Below are positions 1 to 7,616 of a DNA stretch of 64,000 nucleotides, piece by piece. The notes under the pieces are model-generated. The model was not told the origin of the DNA and made no database searches. It was given only the letters and a program-made list of their open reading frames with translations. Every line of letters begins with the position of its first letter. Positions within the stretch are counted from its first letter, which is position 1. A program made the position numbers and the translations under genes. Source of the DNA: Methylobacterium nodulans ORS 2060 (GTDB taxonomy: Bacteria; Pseudomonadota; Alphaproteobacteria; Rhizobiales; Beijerinckiaceae); assembly GCF_000022085.1 (NCBI RefSeq), contig NC_011894.1:7425001-7489000 (forward strand), in the 5' to 3' direction.

Positions 1-42
1 GCATGAAGCATGAAGCATGAAGCATGAAGCATGAAGCATGAA
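1..42. repeat. 7-bp tandem repeat at the window edge
   Basis: Six perfect head-to-tail copies of the heptamer GCATGAA are followed by GCTAAGCT. The array starts at base 1, so its true length is unknown. A 7-bp period is not a codon multiple, so copy changes would shift any reading frame through it. One 67-codon frame (31..234, plus) begins inside the array. Confidence 0.9.
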
Positions 43-404
43 GCTAAGCTGGAAGTCTGTTTTGATGCCTCCTGCCAAGACGTTGAGAATTCGCAACGTC
101 TCGTGCTGCAATCGAGGGATCTTTTGACTAATACACTCCATTGCAGGATCCGCTCAGTGGAGGCGCTGGCGATCTCGCGCGAGTTGCTCAGCATGCCTCT
201 TTACGATGCCTGGCATCAGCGCCTGCGTCGGTGAGGTCGGCGAACGGCGTGCCAGTCGGTAGAGTTCAGGCCGGAACATCAGCCCAGGATCGCATTGGAG
301 CATTTTCAGCTTAATCCTGATCGCCTCTCGCACGGTGAGGCCGCGGGCGCGCCGGCAGGCTACGACGGGTGCAGCCCAGGATACGATCAAGGCTGACCCG
401 GATT
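43..404. other. Gene-poor stretch with an inverted repeat
   Basis: No confident gene is visible. Two short opposite-strand frames exist (31..234 plus, 67 codons; 154..408 minus, 84 codons), but neither has a recognisable domain or a clear ribosome binding site. A 12-bp inverted repeat, GAGCATTTTCAG at 297..308 and its complement at 409..420, bounds a segment of about 125 bp and is described as a finding. Confidence 0.5.
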
Positions 405-620
405 TCACTGAAAATGCTCTAGGATGCGCAGGAACTCCTCGTGCTCGGGCTTGTGTTCGCTCTGAACCAGGAAGGCGGCCAACGGCAGCTCGGTCACATG
501 TCCACCCGAGGCGGCATTGGCCTGATGGCGAACGCGCCAGTCTGCGGTGCCCTCCTCCCGGACCAGCAGCCAGACATCACCGTTCGAGCTGGCATAGAAT
601 TCCCGCTGCTCCACGCTCAT
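405..620 (-). CDS. Small conserved hypothetical protein
   Basis: This is a 71-residue protein with an acidic, Trp/His-containing sequence. It begins with a FYASSNGD segment and continues with RHQANAASGGHVTELPLAAF, then a C-terminal stretch rich in Glu and His. From memory, short proteins of this layout (aromatic-SSNGD, then N-x-A-SGG, then a final helix) are common and uncharacterised in Methylobacterium and Bradyrhizobium, so I think it is a real gene. A GAGG sits just upstream of the ATG. No signal peptide or membrane segment is present. Its function is unknown. It lies alone, with no same-strand partner closer than csbD at 859. Confidence 0.7.
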   Translation of the reverse strand: MSVEQREFYASSNGDVWLLVREEGTADWRVRHQANAASGGHVTELPLAAFLVQSEHKPEHEEFLRILEHFQ

Positions 621-783
621 TGTCGCCTCGTGGCGGCAGAGCCCTCAGCCGGAACAGGCGTGAGGCTCCCCTACGGTCGGAGCCACTATCCGGGTGACGG
701 CCTAAACAAGGCTACCGTTGGTCAGCCAGCGGTGGTCAAGGTGCCGTTGGAGCTTCTCTCCTGACCGGTGGTGAACTAGGAGA

Positions 784-814
784 ACCCCCGGCTAGCCACC
801 GGGGGTGTTTTGTT
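784..814 (+). terminator. Rho-independent terminator-like hairpin
   Basis: An 8-bp stem (ACCCCCGG at 784..791 pairing with 799..806) with a 7-base loop is followed by GTTTTGTT. The U-rich side is on the plus strand. No confident plus-strand gene lies directly upstream, so it may terminate a lost or unrecognised transcript. Confidence 0.6.
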
Positions 815-858
815 GCCCAACCCGCCGCCTCGTTAGGCGGACCGAACTGGCGCGGAGA

Positions 859-1062
859 TCACCACCTCTGGCGATTGTACCAGTCGTCCACCTCACTCCG
901 GACTTGGTCCTTCTGATAGCCGTAGCGCTCCTGGATCTTCCCTTCGAGCTGGTCACGGCGGCCATTGATCGCGGTGAGGTCGTCGTCGGTGAGCTTGCCC
1001 CACTGCTCCTTCACGCTGCCCTTGATCTGTTTCCAGTTCCCTTCGACTCTGTTCCAATCCAT
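859..1062 (-). CDS. CsbD family stress-response protein
   Basis: This is a 67-residue CsbD-like protein. It opens with MDWNRVEGNWKQIKGSVKEQ, has the family's WGKLTDDDL motif and continues with a GRRDQLEGKIQERYGY segment. CsbD proteins are small, highly charged cytoplasmic proteins induced by general stress in many bacteria, with no known biochemical activity. The second of two adjacent ATG codons is preferred because AGGAGG then lies five bases upstream. The other ATG, at 1065, leaves almost no spacing. It is a single gene on the minus strand, next to but not clearly cotranscribed with the 1078..3040 cluster. Confidence 0.92.
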   Translation of the reverse strand: MDWNRVEGNWKQIKGSVKEQWGKLTDDDLTAINGRRDQLEGKIQERYGYQKDQVRSEVDDWYNRQRW

Positions 1063-1077
1063 CATCTCCTCCTGTCC

Positions 1078-1413
1078 CTATCGCTGCCGGCAAGGGTGCT
1101 GGCGGGAGAACTGACGGGTCTGACCCCGCGTTCCAGCTTGGCCCAGGATGAAGAGGCGACTTCCGCGTCGTGTCAGGCCAGACGGGGAGGACACGATTGA
1201 GTTTCTACGCCGGCCCTCGCTGAGCTTCTCTCCTAGGTTATAGGCCTTGGCGGCGTGTTGAGCGTGGATCTGGGTGGGGGCGCTTGGAGCGGGCGTGATG
1301 CGAGTCATGGCGGCCGGCACCTGCAACGCGGCGCGCCACCAGATCTCACTGGCGTAGGCCTGCAGCTGCAGCAGCATCACGAGGTCAGGATCGCCGTGCA
1401 TCGGTCCGCTCAC
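1078..1413 (-). CDS. Hypothetical protein, last gene of the recombinase cluster
   Basis: This is a 111-residue frame starting at a GTG that overlaps the stop of the preceding gene (GTGA), which suggests translational coupling. The first 70 residues (acidic start, LLQLQAYASEIWWRAALQVP) look like a normal protein. The last 40 residues are Arg/Ser/Gly-rich and resemble out-of-frame high-GC DNA, so the 3' end may be a rearranged junction. No domain is recognised. An in-frame ATG at 1401 is an alternative start. Confidence 0.5.
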   Translation of the reverse strand: MSGPMHGDPDLVMLLQLQAYASEIWWRAALQVPAAMTRITPAPSAPTQIHAQHAAKAYNLGEKLSEGRRRNSIVSSPSGLTRRGSRLFILGQAGTRGQTRQFSRQHPCRQR

Positions 1414-1637
1414 ACGTGCCCCGAGATCGCGGCGGCCGAGCCTTGGAAAGGCTGGCGCTGCAGGATGGCCCTGGTCAGCTCGGCCCGGCGCGCCTGCAGG
1501 CTGCGCACCTCGGCGTCGATCGCGCGACTCTGCGCGCCCCAGAAGGCGAAATCGTCGACGTACTGCAGGGCCTCGCGCTGCAGGCGCAGCTCCGTCAGGC
1601 GCGCGTCGATCGCAGCAAGCTCGGCCGCCTCAGGCAT
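1410..1637 (-). CDS. Small coiled-coil hypothetical protein
   Basis: This is a 75-residue, strongly helical protein. Heptad-like runs (IDARLTELRLQREALQ, then IDAEVRSLQARRAELTRAIL) predict a short coiled coil, so it may form dimers. It starts at an ATG that overlaps the end of the upstream gene by 8 bases, and it ends in a 4-base overlap with the next gene. No family is recognised. Its position in a tight run behind a serine recombinase suggests mobile-element cargo. Confidence 0.65.
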   Translation of the reverse strand: MPEAAELAAIDARLTELRLQREALQYVDDFAFWGAQSRAIDAEVRSLQARRAELTRAILQRQPFQGSAAAISGHV

Positions 1638-1890
1638 TGATGCGGCTCCAGCAGCGGCCGCATCGCTCGCACGCGGCCCGTTCGTGGAGCCGGCCGCGCA
1701 CGTAGCTGAAGGCGGTGGTCCGGGCGACGGCGCCGGTCCCGCGGATCGGCTTGCCCTTCGCGTCGAGTTCGTCGTGCTGGGCCGGGCAGATGCACGGCAC
1801 GCGCTTGCGATCGAGGATCTCCGCCGCGACGTCACGGGCGGATCGGATGGCCCGCCTGGCCGCCGTCCGAGCCCCGCTCACAAGCGCCAC
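1630..1890 (-). CDS. Cysteine-containing small hypothetical protein
   Basis: This is an 86-residue basic protein with Cys residues in PCICPAQHDE near the middle and CERCGRCW near the C terminus. The spacing C-x-C-P-x2-H and C-x2-C-x2-C could bind zinc, which is an inference. It also contains a TTAFSYVRGRLHE segment. It overlaps both neighbours by a few bases, as expected for a compact operon. No known family is recognised. DNA binding is plausible from charge and possible metal sites, but nothing shows it directly. Confidence 0.65.
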   Translation of the reverse strand: MALVSGARTAARRAIRSARDVAAEILDRKRVPCICPAQHDELDAKGKPIRGTGAVARTTAFSYVRGRLHERAACERCGRCWSRINA

Positions 1891-2156
1891 GCCGTCAGGC
1901 TGGCCGTGCGGGCCTGCCGCGTGAGATCGGCGGCGATCGCCGAGGCGACCGTGCGCTCAAGTGGGCACGTGGAGGTGAGCACCACGGTCTCGAACTCGCC
2001 GGCGCGCCGGTGCAGGTCGTCGATCGTGTCGACGCCCTGGATCGCCATCCGCCCGACGGCGCTCACGAGGGCGCGGGCGGAGGGCCGCTCACCAACGGCG
2101 AATGGCGCCGGAGCGGTCACCGGACCGCCCAACGCGAAGGCTACGGCCTCGCTCAT
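1878..2156 (-). CDS. Hypothetical protein coupled to the serine recombinase
   Basis: This is a 92-residue protein of unknown function, starting MSEAVAFALGGPV. It is mostly helical with a central SAVGRMAIQGVDTIDDL segment. Its ATG overlaps the recombinase stop codon (ATGA), and its 3' end overlaps the next small gene by 13 bases. Tight coupling implies the two products are made together, so a role accessory to recombination or element maintenance is possible but unproven. No signal peptide or membrane segment is seen. Confidence 0.65.
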   Translation of the reverse strand: MSEAVAFALGGPVTAPAPFAVGERPSARALVSAVGRMAIQGVDTIDDLHRRAGEFETVVLTSTCPLERTVASAIAADLTRQARTASLTAWRL

Positions 2157-3040
2157 GGCTTCTTCCTGCGTCGAGACTTCTGCGGAGGATCGACGATCGC
2201 AGCGTGCAGACCATCCGTCTTGACGTAGGTCTCGCTCGATCCGTTGAAGAACAGATACTCAACAACGCCCCGATACTTGGGGTTGTTGACGATGTAGCTG
2301 ACCTGCCCGGTGCGCCAGGCGCGCCCGCGCGGCGAGGAGATCCGGTCCGCGTTCAGCCCGTCAGCGATCTGCTGCAGGATCCGGCCCACCTCGCGCTCGG
2401 CGAAGATCCGCCGCACCACTGCGGCCTGCTCCGGCACGATCCGCAGGCCGCCCTCGCGGTCGACCGTGTAGCCGTAGGGCGGCCGCCCGCAGGCGATGCC
2501 GCCCCGCCCGGCTTTCATCACGCGCCCGCCCTTGGTGCGCTCGGTGATGATGTCCCGCTCGGCCTCGGCCATGGCGGCGAGCACGGCAAACATCATCCGG
2601 CCGGCGGGCGAAGCGGTATCGATCGGCTCGGTGATCGAGCGGACCGCGACGCAGTGAGTCGCGCCGAGATCGTTGGCCGTCGTCACCGCATAGGCGATGT
2701 GGCGGGCGAGCCGGTCGAACTTGTGCACCAGGAGCACGGCGACGCCGCCGGCGGCGGCGAGCTCGAGCACCTGGCGGAAGCCTTCGCGATCGGCCGGCCG
2801 GGTCGCGCCGGAGACGCCGGGGTCCGCGAGCACCGCGACCAGGTCGTAGCCCTGGCTCACCGCGAAGGCGCGGACCGAGCGCTCCTGCGCCTCGAGGCCG
2901 TAGCCGCTGGAGGCCTGCTCCTCGGTCGAGACCCGGAGGTAGCCGATCGCCTTGGTGGCGATCGCCGCCTTGGCCTCGCTGCGGTCCCGGTTCCGGGCCC
3001 GGAGACGGGCGATCCGGCGGGACCCTGAAACTCCGCTCAA
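2153..3040 (-). CDS. Serine recombinase (resolvase/invertase family)
   Basis: This is a site-specific DNA recombinase of 295 residues. The N-terminal resolvase domain (about residues 30-175) shows the catalytic serine in GYLRVSTEEQ, the GLEAQ segment, DPGVSGATRPADREGF, and the conserved Arg cluster around HKFDRLAR and AEAERDIITERT. A 'recombinase' domain follows (GRPPYGYTVD, QIADGLNADRISSPRGRAW and SYIVNNPKYRG), then a very short basic tail. It lacks the long zinc-ribbon/coiled-coil region of phage-type large serine integrases. No ATG or GTG is available at the N terminus, so the likely start is TTG at 3040. It heads a run of four overlapping small genes. Confidence 0.9.
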   Translation of the reverse strand: MSGVSGSRRIARLRARNRDRSEAKAAIATKAIGYLRVSTEEQASSGYGLEAQERSVRAFAVSQGYDLVAVLADPGVSGATRPADREGFRQVLELAAAGGVAVLLVHKFDRLARHIAYAVTTANDLGATHCVAVRSITEPIDTASPAGRMMFAVLAAMAEAERDIITERTKGGRVMKAGRGGIACGRPPYGYTVDREGGLRIVPEQAAVVRRIFAEREVGRILQQIADGLNADRISSPRGRAWRTGQVSYIVNNPKYRGVVEYLFFNGSSETYVKTDGLHAAIVDPPQKSRRRKKP

Positions 3041-3119
3041 CCTATTGTTATTGCTGGTGTTTTTGCGTTATGGCGGCCCTGTTTCCCGTATTTTCTTGGA
3101 AATTCAGGAAAAGGCTCCA

Positions 3120-3422
3120 TCAGCGGTCTTGCCGGGTCGGGTGCCGGGGCACGACCGGGACGATCCGGCCGTCCACCGCGACCACGCCGAACTGGATTGG
3201 TCCGCGCCGCCCGGCATCGAGGGCCGTGGCCACGGCGCCTGAGATCTTCAGCTCGCTCGCCGCCCGCTCCAGGTCGGAGACGAGCTGATCCTTGTCAGCC
3301 ACGAAGGCCTCGGGGTCGCGCGTGGGGGCGAGGCGCCGGAGCCGGGACGCGAAGGTCCGCAGCTGCGTCGCCTGGACGAGCGGGTCGATCACGTCCGGAT
3401 CCTTCAGGGAGTTGAAACGCAA
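3120..3422 (-). CDS. Hypothetical protein upstream of the recombinase
   Basis: This is about 100 residues with a plausible protein-like composition: an acidic helical segment (DPEAFVADKDQLVSDLERAASEL) and a C-terminal FGVVAVDGRIVPVV strand pair. The start is uncertain. A TTG at 3422 is used here. The open frame extends to 3548, but the extra N-terminal part looks non-coding and no good ribosome binding site is visible. It may be a 5'-truncated gene. It lies 80 bases upstream of the recombinase on the same strand. Confidence 0.5.
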   Translation of the reverse strand: MRFNSLKDPDVIDPLVQATQLRTFASRLRRLAPTRDPEAFVADKDQLVSDLERAASELKISGAVATALDAGRRGPIQFGVVAVDGRIVPVVPRHPTRQDR

Positions 3423-3585
3423 TGCGCCCGCGGATGGCTGGCCGCGGGCGCATGTCGTCGAACATGACGATCCGTGCCGATTGACTGCGGCAGTGTCAAG
3501 CACCTGGTGCACCGAGCGCGCATAAACCTCATGAGAGGCATGGTGCACCCTGTGGCTTCATCTCGGATGCCACCACGCGGCTTCA

Positions 3586-3603
3586 TATACCAGTAAGGGT
3601 ATA
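3586..3603. promoter_or_regulatory. Palindrome upstream of the RTX gene (candidate operator)
   Basis: A perfect 6-bp inverted repeat, TATACC-N6-GGTATA, lies about 125 bases before the RTX gene start in locally AT-richer DNA. The symmetry and position suit a dimeric regulator site. GGTGCACC palindromes occur nearby at 3505 and 3542. No regulator is identified. Confidence 0.35.
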
Positions 3604-3727
3604 GGAGTGGCGATAACACTACCGGTTGCATCGCCGCCCGGATAGCCGTATGCTTGATCATCATTGGCCGGCATCGTGCACCGGCAACTCTATCGAGCAC
3701 CTCTGTCGGATGCATGGGAGGCCTCAC

Positions 3728-5497
3728 GTGGCAGACCCGACCCCGAGTCAGTATTTCGATGTCGCGAAGTGGACCTACACGCAAGGTCAACCTTATCCTA
3801 GTGAGCTAACTCCATTTTACTTAAGGAACGGACAATTTGACATCCTAGATAACAGTACCGGTCTTTACGGAGCTGCGTTCAAATCACAAGGCACAGATCC
3901 ATACATAATCGTCGGTTTTGAAGGAACAAACCTGGGTCATTTCTCTGATCAGCCAGAGTTTGTGACAAGCCAGATTGCTGCTGATTTCGATATTTACGAA
4001 GGACGCATTCCGCCGGCATTTACAGAAGCACTGAACTTTGCGAGAGCTGTAATTGCGGAGGCGTCAAATCAGGGCATTGCGACGGACAGAATTTTTCTTT
4101 CGGGTCACTCGCTTGGGGCTGCTGAGGCCGAATACGTGGCGGCACAGCTCGGCCTCAGCGGAACGACTTATGGTGCTCCAGGTATTATATCCAGCGCAGT
4201 ACCTGATCCAGGCGGCAGCTTGTTGACGAATAATGCCGAGTATGGTGACCCGGTCGCAAATTACAGCTTCACACCTTTGCCTTATGAGAGCTTCTTTCTA
4301 CAAAGCGATCAGATCCAACGGTATGGCTCTGCGCAATTCATTGGTCCAGCAGATGATCCGACGGCAGGACGCGCAATTCTGATCGGAGCGGGTCTGGCTT
4401 TCGCACCAGGAATGAGCGCTGAGGCGAAAGCTGCAGGGCTGGTCGCGCTGGCAGGGGCTGCAGCCGAATTTCACCTTCTGGACCGATATCAAACAGATCT
4501 GGGAATTACTTCAAGCATTCCGACGCCAGAATGGATGCAAACACTTACTGCGGGGGACATCATAAGCGTCTATGCAGATGCAGTTGAGGACCCGAGCGTC
4601 ACAGCCCTCCTCGGCAGCGACGCTCTCGCGAACAATCTTCCGCAATTCGGCAGCTCTGATCATGAGGTTATGACCGGCACGTCGGAAACCGACGAGATGC
4701 ACGGCGGCCTCGGAAATGATCTCATTCATGGGTTTGACAATAATGATTCACTCTACGGGGACAGTGGCAACGATACGGTCTTTGGCGATGCGGGCAACGA
4801 CCTATTGATTGGAGGAGGCGGCAACGACGAGCTGCGCGGGTTCCTAGGTAACGATACTCTATTTGGGGAGTACGGCAACGACTCCCTTTTTGGAGAGCAA
4901 GACAACGATCTTATTGACGGCGGGCGCGGTGATGATTTTGCCTCCGGCGGCTCCGGGAATGATGAGGTGCGCGGGGCGGCAGGTAACGATCACCTGTTTG
5001 GCGATGAAGGCGATGATCGGGTCGACGGCGGCGAGGGCGACGATCAAGTTCGGGGCTGGTTCGGCAATGACACGCTCTTTGGAAGCGAGGGGAACGATCA
5101 AGTATTTGGCGAAGAGGATGATGACTTCCTCGGTGCAGGAAGCGGCAATGACTATCTCAGCGGAGGTCTCGGCACCGACTCGCTTTACGGGGAGGACGGC
5201 AACGACCTGCTGTTCGGCAATGCCGGCAACGACGAGCTCGTGGGCGGCGCCGGCTCCGACACCTTCGGGTTCGGCCGCGGCGACGGCCAGGATCTCATCC
5301 GCGACTTCGTGACGGGCGGGCCTGAGCGGGACGTGATCGCCTTCAACGGCGGCGTCTTCACGTCCTTCGCCGCCGTCCAGGCGGCGAGCCAGCAGGTCGG
5401 GGCAGATGTGGTCATCACCTACGGCGCGGGCGACACGATCCGGCTACAGAACGTCCAGGCCTCGAGCCTGACGGCGGCCAACTTCACCTTCAGCTGA
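3728..5497 (+). CDS. Secreted RTX lipase-like protein
   Basis: This is a 589-residue type I-secreted protein. The N-terminal half is an alpha/beta-hydrolase of the class-3 lipase type: IIVGFEGTN precedes a nucleophile elbow GHSLG (Ser about residue 128), followed by YGAPG. The middle to C-terminal half carries about 21 consecutive glycine-rich nonapeptides of the GGxGxDxL kind, which bind calcium. The last 80 residues match the usual T1SS terminal domain and end in NFTFS. There is no Sec signal. Start choice: GGGAGG at 3716 sits six bases before GTG 3728. The frame opens earlier at TTG 3626, but without such a site. The 5' half is clearly AT-richer than its surroundings, which suggests transfer. 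No ABC/HlyD exporter lies nearby. Confidence 0.88.
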   Translation: MADPTPSQYFDVAKWTYTQGQPYPSELTPFYLRNGQFDILDNSTGLYGAAFKSQGTDPYIIVGFEGTNLGHFSDQPEFVTSQIAADFDIYEGRIPPAFTEALNFARAVIAEASNQGIATDRIFLSGHSLGAAEAEYVAAQLGLSGTTYGAPGIISSAVPDPGGSLLTNNAEYGDPVANYSFTPLPYESFFLQSDQIQRYGSAQFIGPADDPTAGRAILIGAGLAFAPGMSAEAKAAGLVALAGAAAEFHLLDRYQTDLGITSSIPTPEWMQTLTAGDIISVYADAVEDPSVTALLGSDALANNLPQFGSSDHEVMTGTSETDEMHGGLGNDLIHGFDNNDSLYGDSGNDTVFGDAGNDLLIGGGGNDELRGFLGNDTLFGEYGNDSLFGEQDNDLIDGGRGDDFASGGSGNDEVRGAAGNDHLFGDEGDDRVDGGEGDDQVRGWFGNDTLFGSEGNDQVFGEEDDDFLGAGSGNDYLSGGLGTDSLYGEDGNDLLFGNAGNDELVGGAGSDTFGFGRGDGQDLIRDFVTGGPERDVIAFNGGVFTSFAAVQAASQQVGADVVITYGAGDTIRLQNVQASSLTAANFTFS

Positions 5498-5643
5498 GAC
5501 GGAAGACAGACAATAACTACTGATTCGGCGTCCGTCCTGCCGTGAGCCGCCGAAACTGCGAAACCTGGTGCGGGCATTCTGGGGGCGGAGAGCGGAACGG
5601 CCCCCGTCGGCCCCTCATGAGGCACTTATCGGTTGGGCTCTTA

Positions 5644-6567
5644 GAGTCCGTTGGGAAAGGGTCATTTCATAGTGATTGACGCGAGAAGCCGAGTTATAGA
5701 GGCGAAAAGCATAGCCGCCGCCGAGATGTGAAGCAGCGTATCGTAATCCAGCTTGAGACGGCGCGACACCGTGAGAGCGCCGATGCTTTGCTCAATCCGC
5801 CATCGTTTCGGCAGAAGCACAAAGCCCTTCCCAAATTGCGGCCGTACGACCACTTCCACGACACGGCTCGTGCCAGCCTGAACCGCCTCAATGAAACGGG
5901 CCTTGTACCCACCGTCCACCACGATTGTCTTGATCCAGGGACAGAGACGAACCAAGCGCTTGACGAGCGGGATCCCGCCCTCTTGATCCTGAACGTTGGC
6001 CGGAGTGATCATCACCGCAAGCAGGCGTCCGTCGCTGTCGACCGCCAGATGCCGCTTGCGCCCCAGCACTTGTTTCGCCGCATCGTACCCGCGCTCGCCT
6101 TGCGGGGCGTCACACTTCACCGCCTGGGCATCCACAATCGCCAGCGTTGGACTGGCTTCTTTCCCGGACTTCTCACGATCCCTCATCACGAGATGATGGT
6201 TGATCCGGTCCATGTGGCCGCCATCGGTGAGCAACCGCCAGTAATCGTAGCAGAGACTGGCGGGCGGCAGATCCTTTGGCATGGCATCCCAGGGAATGCC
6301 GTACCGCTGCACGTAGCGGATGCCGTTCATGATGTCCCGAATAGGATAGGTCCGGGGCCGCCCGATCCCCTCCGCGACAGGAAGCAGTGGCTCCAGGGTG
6401 AGCCACTCGTCGTTCGTCATATCACTCGGGTATCTCTGGCTGCGACGATCATAGCGCGGCCGATTTGCAGCGGTCCAGACCAAGGAGGGGCCATTCATCC
6501 ATTCGAGACGAGCAGACATGCTCTATCATCCCGCATTTTCTCTTGGCCACCCTTTCCCAACGGACTC
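5644..6567. mobile_element. Complete IS5-family insertion sequence
   Basis: This is a 924-bp element bounded by perfect 19-bp terminal inverted repeats that begin GAGTCCGTTGGG (5644..5662 and 6549..6567). TTA flanks both ends (5641..5643 and 6568..6570) and is the target-site duplication, as expected for IS5-like elements with T-N-A targets. The next base is also G on the right, so a 4-bp TTAG target cannot be excluded. The element carries one intact transposase and appears recently inserted and potentially active. Confidence 0.95.
5662..6519 (-). CDS. IS5 family transposase
   Basis: This is a DDE transposase of 285 residues. The N-terminal region has the IS5-type insertion-element domain (TNDEWLTLEPLLP, then RYVQRYGIPWDAMPKDLPP). 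The catalytic core shows the first Asp in LAIVDAQAVK, the second Asp in TIVVDGGYKA, and the Glu in the WRIEQSIGAL helix. It is full length for the subgroup, with no frameshift or internal stop. The reading frame runs almost from one terminal repeat to the other. It cuts and joins element ends, and expression probably depends on a weak promoter inside the right inverted repeat. Confidence 0.95.
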   Translation of the reverse strand: MSARLEWMNGPSLVWTAANRPRYDRRSQRYPSDMTNDEWLTLEPLLPVAEGIGRPRTYPIRDIMNGIRYVQRYGIPWDAMPKDLPPASLCYDYWRLLTDGGHMDRINHHLVMRDREKSGKEASPTLAIVDAQAVKCDAPQGERGYDAAKQVLGRKRHLAVDSDGRLLAVMITPANVQDQEGGIPLVKRLVRLCPWIKTIVVDGGYKARFIEAVQAGTSRVVEVVVRPQFGKGFVLLPKRWRIEQSIGALTVSRRLKLDYDTLLHISAAAMLFASITRLLASITMK

Positions 6568-6684
6568 TTAGATCTTTGGTACGGGCCGGGCGCTTGCAGA
6601 GCGACCCGACCCGTCCTGCCACCAGAGATGCGACTCAACCGATGGTGCCGTGAAGATGGCACAACGTGCGCGGGCCGCGAAATC

Positions 6685-7407
6685 CTACCGACGCCGCTTC
6701 GGCGCCGGCCGCCGCGCCAGCTCGCCGTGGGCCTGTTGCTCCATGCGCCGCCGCTTCCACACCGGGCGGAACCGCCGCGACCCGTCGTGATCATCCGAGA
6801 CGCGGAACGCGCCCGTCTTCGTCGTCGCACGCCCTTCGGCATCGAAGTACTCGCCCGGCTGCGCCGGTGCCGCCGGCGTCCCGCGGATCTGGCCTTCGTC
6901 GGGCCCGTGGAAGGTCTGCTCCGCCAGCCAGTCCTCGGCGATCGCCTCGAGGAGATCGCGGAAGCGCTCCGCCACGAAGGCCACCGCCTGTCGGCTGTCG
7001 CCCCGGCCGAGCCCGCGGGAGATCTCCGCGAACTCGCGCCCGTGCGCCAGGACTTGGTGGAGGAACCGCGCCCCGTAGCTGCCGACGGCCTGCTCAAGCC
7101 GCTCGATCAGCATCTCGACGAACCGCCCGTCGTCGATCGAGAGCGCGATCGTCAGCTCATGCGCCACCGTCTGGTCGACGCGATCACGCCCCTCCGGCGA
7201 ACTGCCGCCCCGCGGCCCGGCCCGCCGCTCGAACGCCTCCTGCAGCACGCGGCCGACGAGGTAGGCCGGCTCCGAGATCCGGCCGTGCGCGAACTCGCGC
7301 TCCAAGAGGTCGGTGTTGCGATTGATCGTGACCTGGATCCGCTCCGGCTCTGCGAACGGGTCGCGATCCGGGTTCGGCCACGGATCGACGACTGAGCCAA
7401 CAGCCAT
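6685..7407 (-). CDS. Hypothetical element-borne protein
   Basis: This is a 240-residue, largely helical and charged protein with no recognised domain. The N terminus contains DPWPNPDRDPFAEPERIQVT. The middle is helix-rich (LLEREFAHGRISEPAYLVG, then VEMLIERLEQAVGS). The C terminus is strongly basic and ends in ARRPAPKRRR, which could contact nucleic acid. The ATG at 7407 is preferred, because the open frame upstream of it (to 7536) is low in protein character. It starts 118 bases after the right IS end and is read towards the IS. I recall similar proteins near prophage-like genes of Methylobacterium. Function unknown. Confidence 0.7.
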   Translation of the reverse strand: MAVGSVVDPWPNPDRDPFAEPERIQVTINRNTDLLEREFAHGRISEPAYLVGRVLQEAFERRAGPRGGSSPEGRDRVDQTVAHELTIALSIDDGRFVEMLIERLEQAVGSYGARFLHQVLAHGREFAEISRGLGRGDSRQAVAFVAERFRDLLEAIAEDWLAEQTFHGPDEGQIRGTPAAPAQPGEYFDAEGRATTKTGAFRVSDDHDGSRRFRPVWKRRRMEQQAHGELARRPAPKRRR

Positions 7408-7616
7408 GCGGACATTTTCGGAGGCCGCGGGCAAATCGCGCTGACCCGGCACCACCGCCGGGCCTCGGTCATACCGTGAGCGAGACTGAAAAAGCGGTGT
7501 GCGAAGAGCCTGACGATACCGATGTGCAGCAGTCATCGGCTGCGATCCCCCGCGCTGGCTGGTTGTTCTACTTACGCAAGGCGAGGTCGGGCCTGATCAA
7601 CGCCACGGGCAAGCAG

